A stretch of 64,000 nt of DNA from Flagellimonas sp. CMM7 (GTDB lineage: Bacteria > Bacteroidota > Bacteroidia > Flavobacteriales > Flavobacteriaceae): NCBI RefSeq assembly GCF_021390195.1, contig NZ_CP090003.1:1848001-1912000 (forward strand), written 5' to 3'. Positions 61,976 to 64,000 of the stretch are shown here, piece by piece; the stretch's first letter is position 1; the number at the start of each line of letters is the position of its first letter. The notes under the pieces were generated by a model. That model saw nothing but the letters and a program-made list of their open reading frames with translations, did no database searches and had not been told where the DNA came from. The position numbers were made by a program, and so were the translations under genes.

Positions 61976-64000
61976 ATGAAGAAAACTAGTTCGTATAATA
62001 GCATTTTTGTGATTGCATTCGCAATTATGCTGCTTGGCACCCACTTCTTAGGGGCCCAAGTACTAGATAAACCAACAACGATTTGGACAGCTGCATGTGC
62101 TTCGGATAGTTTTAACGAATACGATGTAAGCTTTAGATGGAGTCCTCCTTTGGTTGACTCGAGCAATGAATTTATCCTTGAACTATCAGACCGAAACGGA
62201 AACTTTGGAAGCCCGATAGAACTTTCTAGGGTCGGGGACAAAAACATGGATTTCAACTTTGATTTTACTTTTGCGGTCCCTACAGATGTAAGTGGTGAAA
62301 GCTATAAACTGCGTGTTCGTAGTACAAGTCCTGCAAAAACAAGTCCCGCAACAGATGCATATCCAATGCACTATGTTGAATTCAATTCTCCTTTGCTTAT
62401 TAGCGAAGACGGAAGTGGGTCCATTCCTTCTGGAGGTTTAATCCAATCTTGCGGGGAGGGTCTATTACCCTTTCACCACACAATATTCCAAATGCCAGTA
62501 ACTACAGATACAATTGGTATAGAAGTAGTACACTACTACCAGAAAAGACCGAAAACCTTACAGTTTCCACTCCAGGTATGTATTATGTGGAGTTAGATTA
62601 CGGATCTGTGTGTTCTGGTTCTGCAAACACCCTTTCCAATACAATTACACTTTCTACCGGTAGCAGTGTTGGAATCGCTATAAATGGCTCAGATGATATT
62701 GGACTTTGTCCCGGAGACACGCATGCCCTTCAAGCAAATATAACAGGCATGGGCCTTACCTACACATGGTACAAAGATGGAGCTGTAGTTTCTGGTCCTA
62801 CTTTAGAAGCGGACACATATAATATAAATACATCACTATCTGGTTATGATGGAAGTTATGAGGTTGAAGTTGTAGGAGCGGCGGCTTGTTTAGAACGTTC
62901 GTCAGCTGTAACAATAAGAAATCTTGGTGATTTTAATGTGACAAGACAAAATGATGGTGATATTGTTTTATTGCCTGCACAGACCAAAACACTTTCTGTA
63001 ACTACGACCGCAACAACACCGTCATATCAATGGTTTAAAGATGGAGCACCTGTTTCCGGTGCCACCAATAGCTCCTTAGATATTACCGAAATAGGAGTAT
63101 ACTTTGCAAGAGTCACTGAAAACGGAGGTGGGTGTTCTGCTTCCCCACTTGATTCTGAAACCACAACCGTAGTTTCTCCAAGTTCTTTTGAGTTTGTAAT
63201 TGACTACGTTGGTTCATATATCTCATGTCAAAGTGCCGATGCAACAATTAGCCTTTCCACCATAAATGCTGTTAGTGATTCTGGTTCAAAAACAGATGTT
63301 ACATCAGATATACAATCATCCTTTACCTATCAATGGGCACATGATGGAAGTGATGTTGCCGGTGAAACTTCAAAAACCATCACAGTTCTAGATTTTGAGG
63401 AAAATGGTGCTTATACATTAAACGGTGTCTTGGGTGGCTTTAATGCTACTTCCAATGCTTTGGATGTGACTTTACCCACCAACCAAGTTTTAGAAATTAC
63501 TACAAACGGTACCGTTCTATGCGATGGTTCTGACCCAATTGTCTTTAATAGCTCTGAAAGCTTAACTGACGATACTTTTGAATGGTTGAGAGATGGAACT
63601 ATTATAGATACCACCTCTGAAGAAATTACAGCAACGGAAGTAGGTGTTTATCAATTGATTATAAGGACTCATGATTGTCCGGTGATTTCCAATGAAGTGA
63701 CCATAAGGGCATTTGATGAATCATTACTTGCGCTTGACAAAGAACAAGACTTAATCGTCATTGAAGGTGAAACAGAAACCTTAACTGCTAGCGGCGCTGA
63801 ATCTTACCAATGGTTTGATACTAATAATACACTTTTAGGCACAAATGATTTCTTCAATTTTGAGCAAGAGGGTGAGTACTTATTGGTAGCAAGTTTTGGT
63901 AACTGCACCACCAGTAGAGTTATAAATGTAACCTATAGAGATACTTTTTCCATACCTAATGTAATTACGGCCAACGGAGATGGTATAAATGATATGTGGG
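61976..64000 (+). pseudogene. Ig-like-repeat T9SS type B secreted protein, frameshifted, 3' truncated
   Basis: The gene begins with a signal peptide (IAFAIMLLGTHFLGAQ) and an N-terminal beta domain. At about 62453-62457 the reading frame switches: the first frame ends at 62596, while the other (from 62455) is open to the window end with no stop. It encodes at least five Ig/PKD-like repeats with YTWYKDGAVVSG, YQWFKDGAPVSG and FEWLRDGTII, then IPNVITANGDGINDMW, the start of a gliding-motility type B sorting domain. A missing G in the G4 run (TGCGGGGAGGG) repairs the frame. The protein is exported by the type IX system and probably adhesive. Confidence 0.88.

Noticed and set aside
61864..62256. 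Minus-strand open frame opposite the T9SS protein
   Set aside because: It is antisense to a gene with clear signal peptide and has no recognisable family.
1..64000. CRISPR arrays, rRNA and tRNA genes
   Set aside because: No regular repeat-spacer array, no rRNA segment and no tRNA-like fold was recognised in the gaps; short tRNAs could still be missed by eye.
1..64000. Insertion sequences and prophage
   Set aside because: No transposase, integrase or phage structural gene was seen, so transfer signs rest on composition and context only.

Overview
The window comes from a marine-type member of the Bacteroidota, most likely the family Flavobacteriaceae. Evidence for this: flavobacterial core families (DUF6341/DUF6427, DUF4837, DUF4175, DUF6909, DUF6747), a T9SS/gliding-type secreted protein at the right edge, a PorE-like TPR/PD40/OmpA protein, promoters of the TAnnTTTG type, few Shine-Dalgarno sequences and low GC. 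I could not search databases, so family names rest on recognised motifs and gene context.

Layout. (1) 1-3435 (+): the 3' end of a sodium:solute symporter, then a phosphoesterase-like/carboxymuconolactone-decarboxylase fusion and the radical SAM protein ArsS, which together are an arsenosugar-type module. (2) 3508-6488 (-): a DoxX-like protein with a Crp/Fnr regulator, then two orphan secreted proteins. (3) 6861-11608: a TetR regulator with two operator-like dyads, a heptosyltransferase-like GT9 with DUF4254, two small membrane proteins and purD. (4) 11651-29932 (-): a tightly packed, AT-rich surface-polysaccharide locus with a UDP-glucuronate decarboxylase, a WecA-like initiating transferase, WecG, two Wzy/ligase-type proteins, acyl- and formyl-decorating enzymes, a GT4, a flippase, CapK, WecC, a frameshifted WecB and Wzz. 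The complement WecA/B/C/G plus Wzx/Wzy/Wzz recalls enterobacterial common antigen. (5) 29934-34406: DUF6909, a GH3-like acyl-adenylating enzyme, an M23 endopeptidase and TatA.

(6) 34636-43425: the PorE-like OmpA protein, the small DUF6747 protein, DUF4837, an MltD-like transglycosylase, pgk, holB, DoxX and an AAC(3)-I-like acetyltransferase. (7) 43556-54018: an amidohydrolase lipoprotein, an OmpH/Skp-like protein, a methyltransferase, mnmG, ybeY and DUF4175. Two perfect 16-bp parS-like palindromes lie here at 47813 and 50176, which suggests a ParB loading zone and an origin-proximal location. (8) 54151-61711: gltX with two in-frame repeat-like insertions, a two-gene DUF262/nucleotidyltransferase island (candidate defence module), an SPFH protein, a BamA/TamA-type protein and glnS. 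(9) 61976-end: a large Ig-repeat T9SS type B substrate, frameshifted and cut by the window edge.

The main leads are the DUF262/nucleotidyltransferase pair, the divergent phosphoesterase-CMD fusion beside ArsS, the parS pair, repeat-derived insertions in gltX, and two one-base frameshifts that both fall in G runs (wecB and the T9SS protein). The shared pattern makes sequencing error a serious alternative to real gene inactivation.
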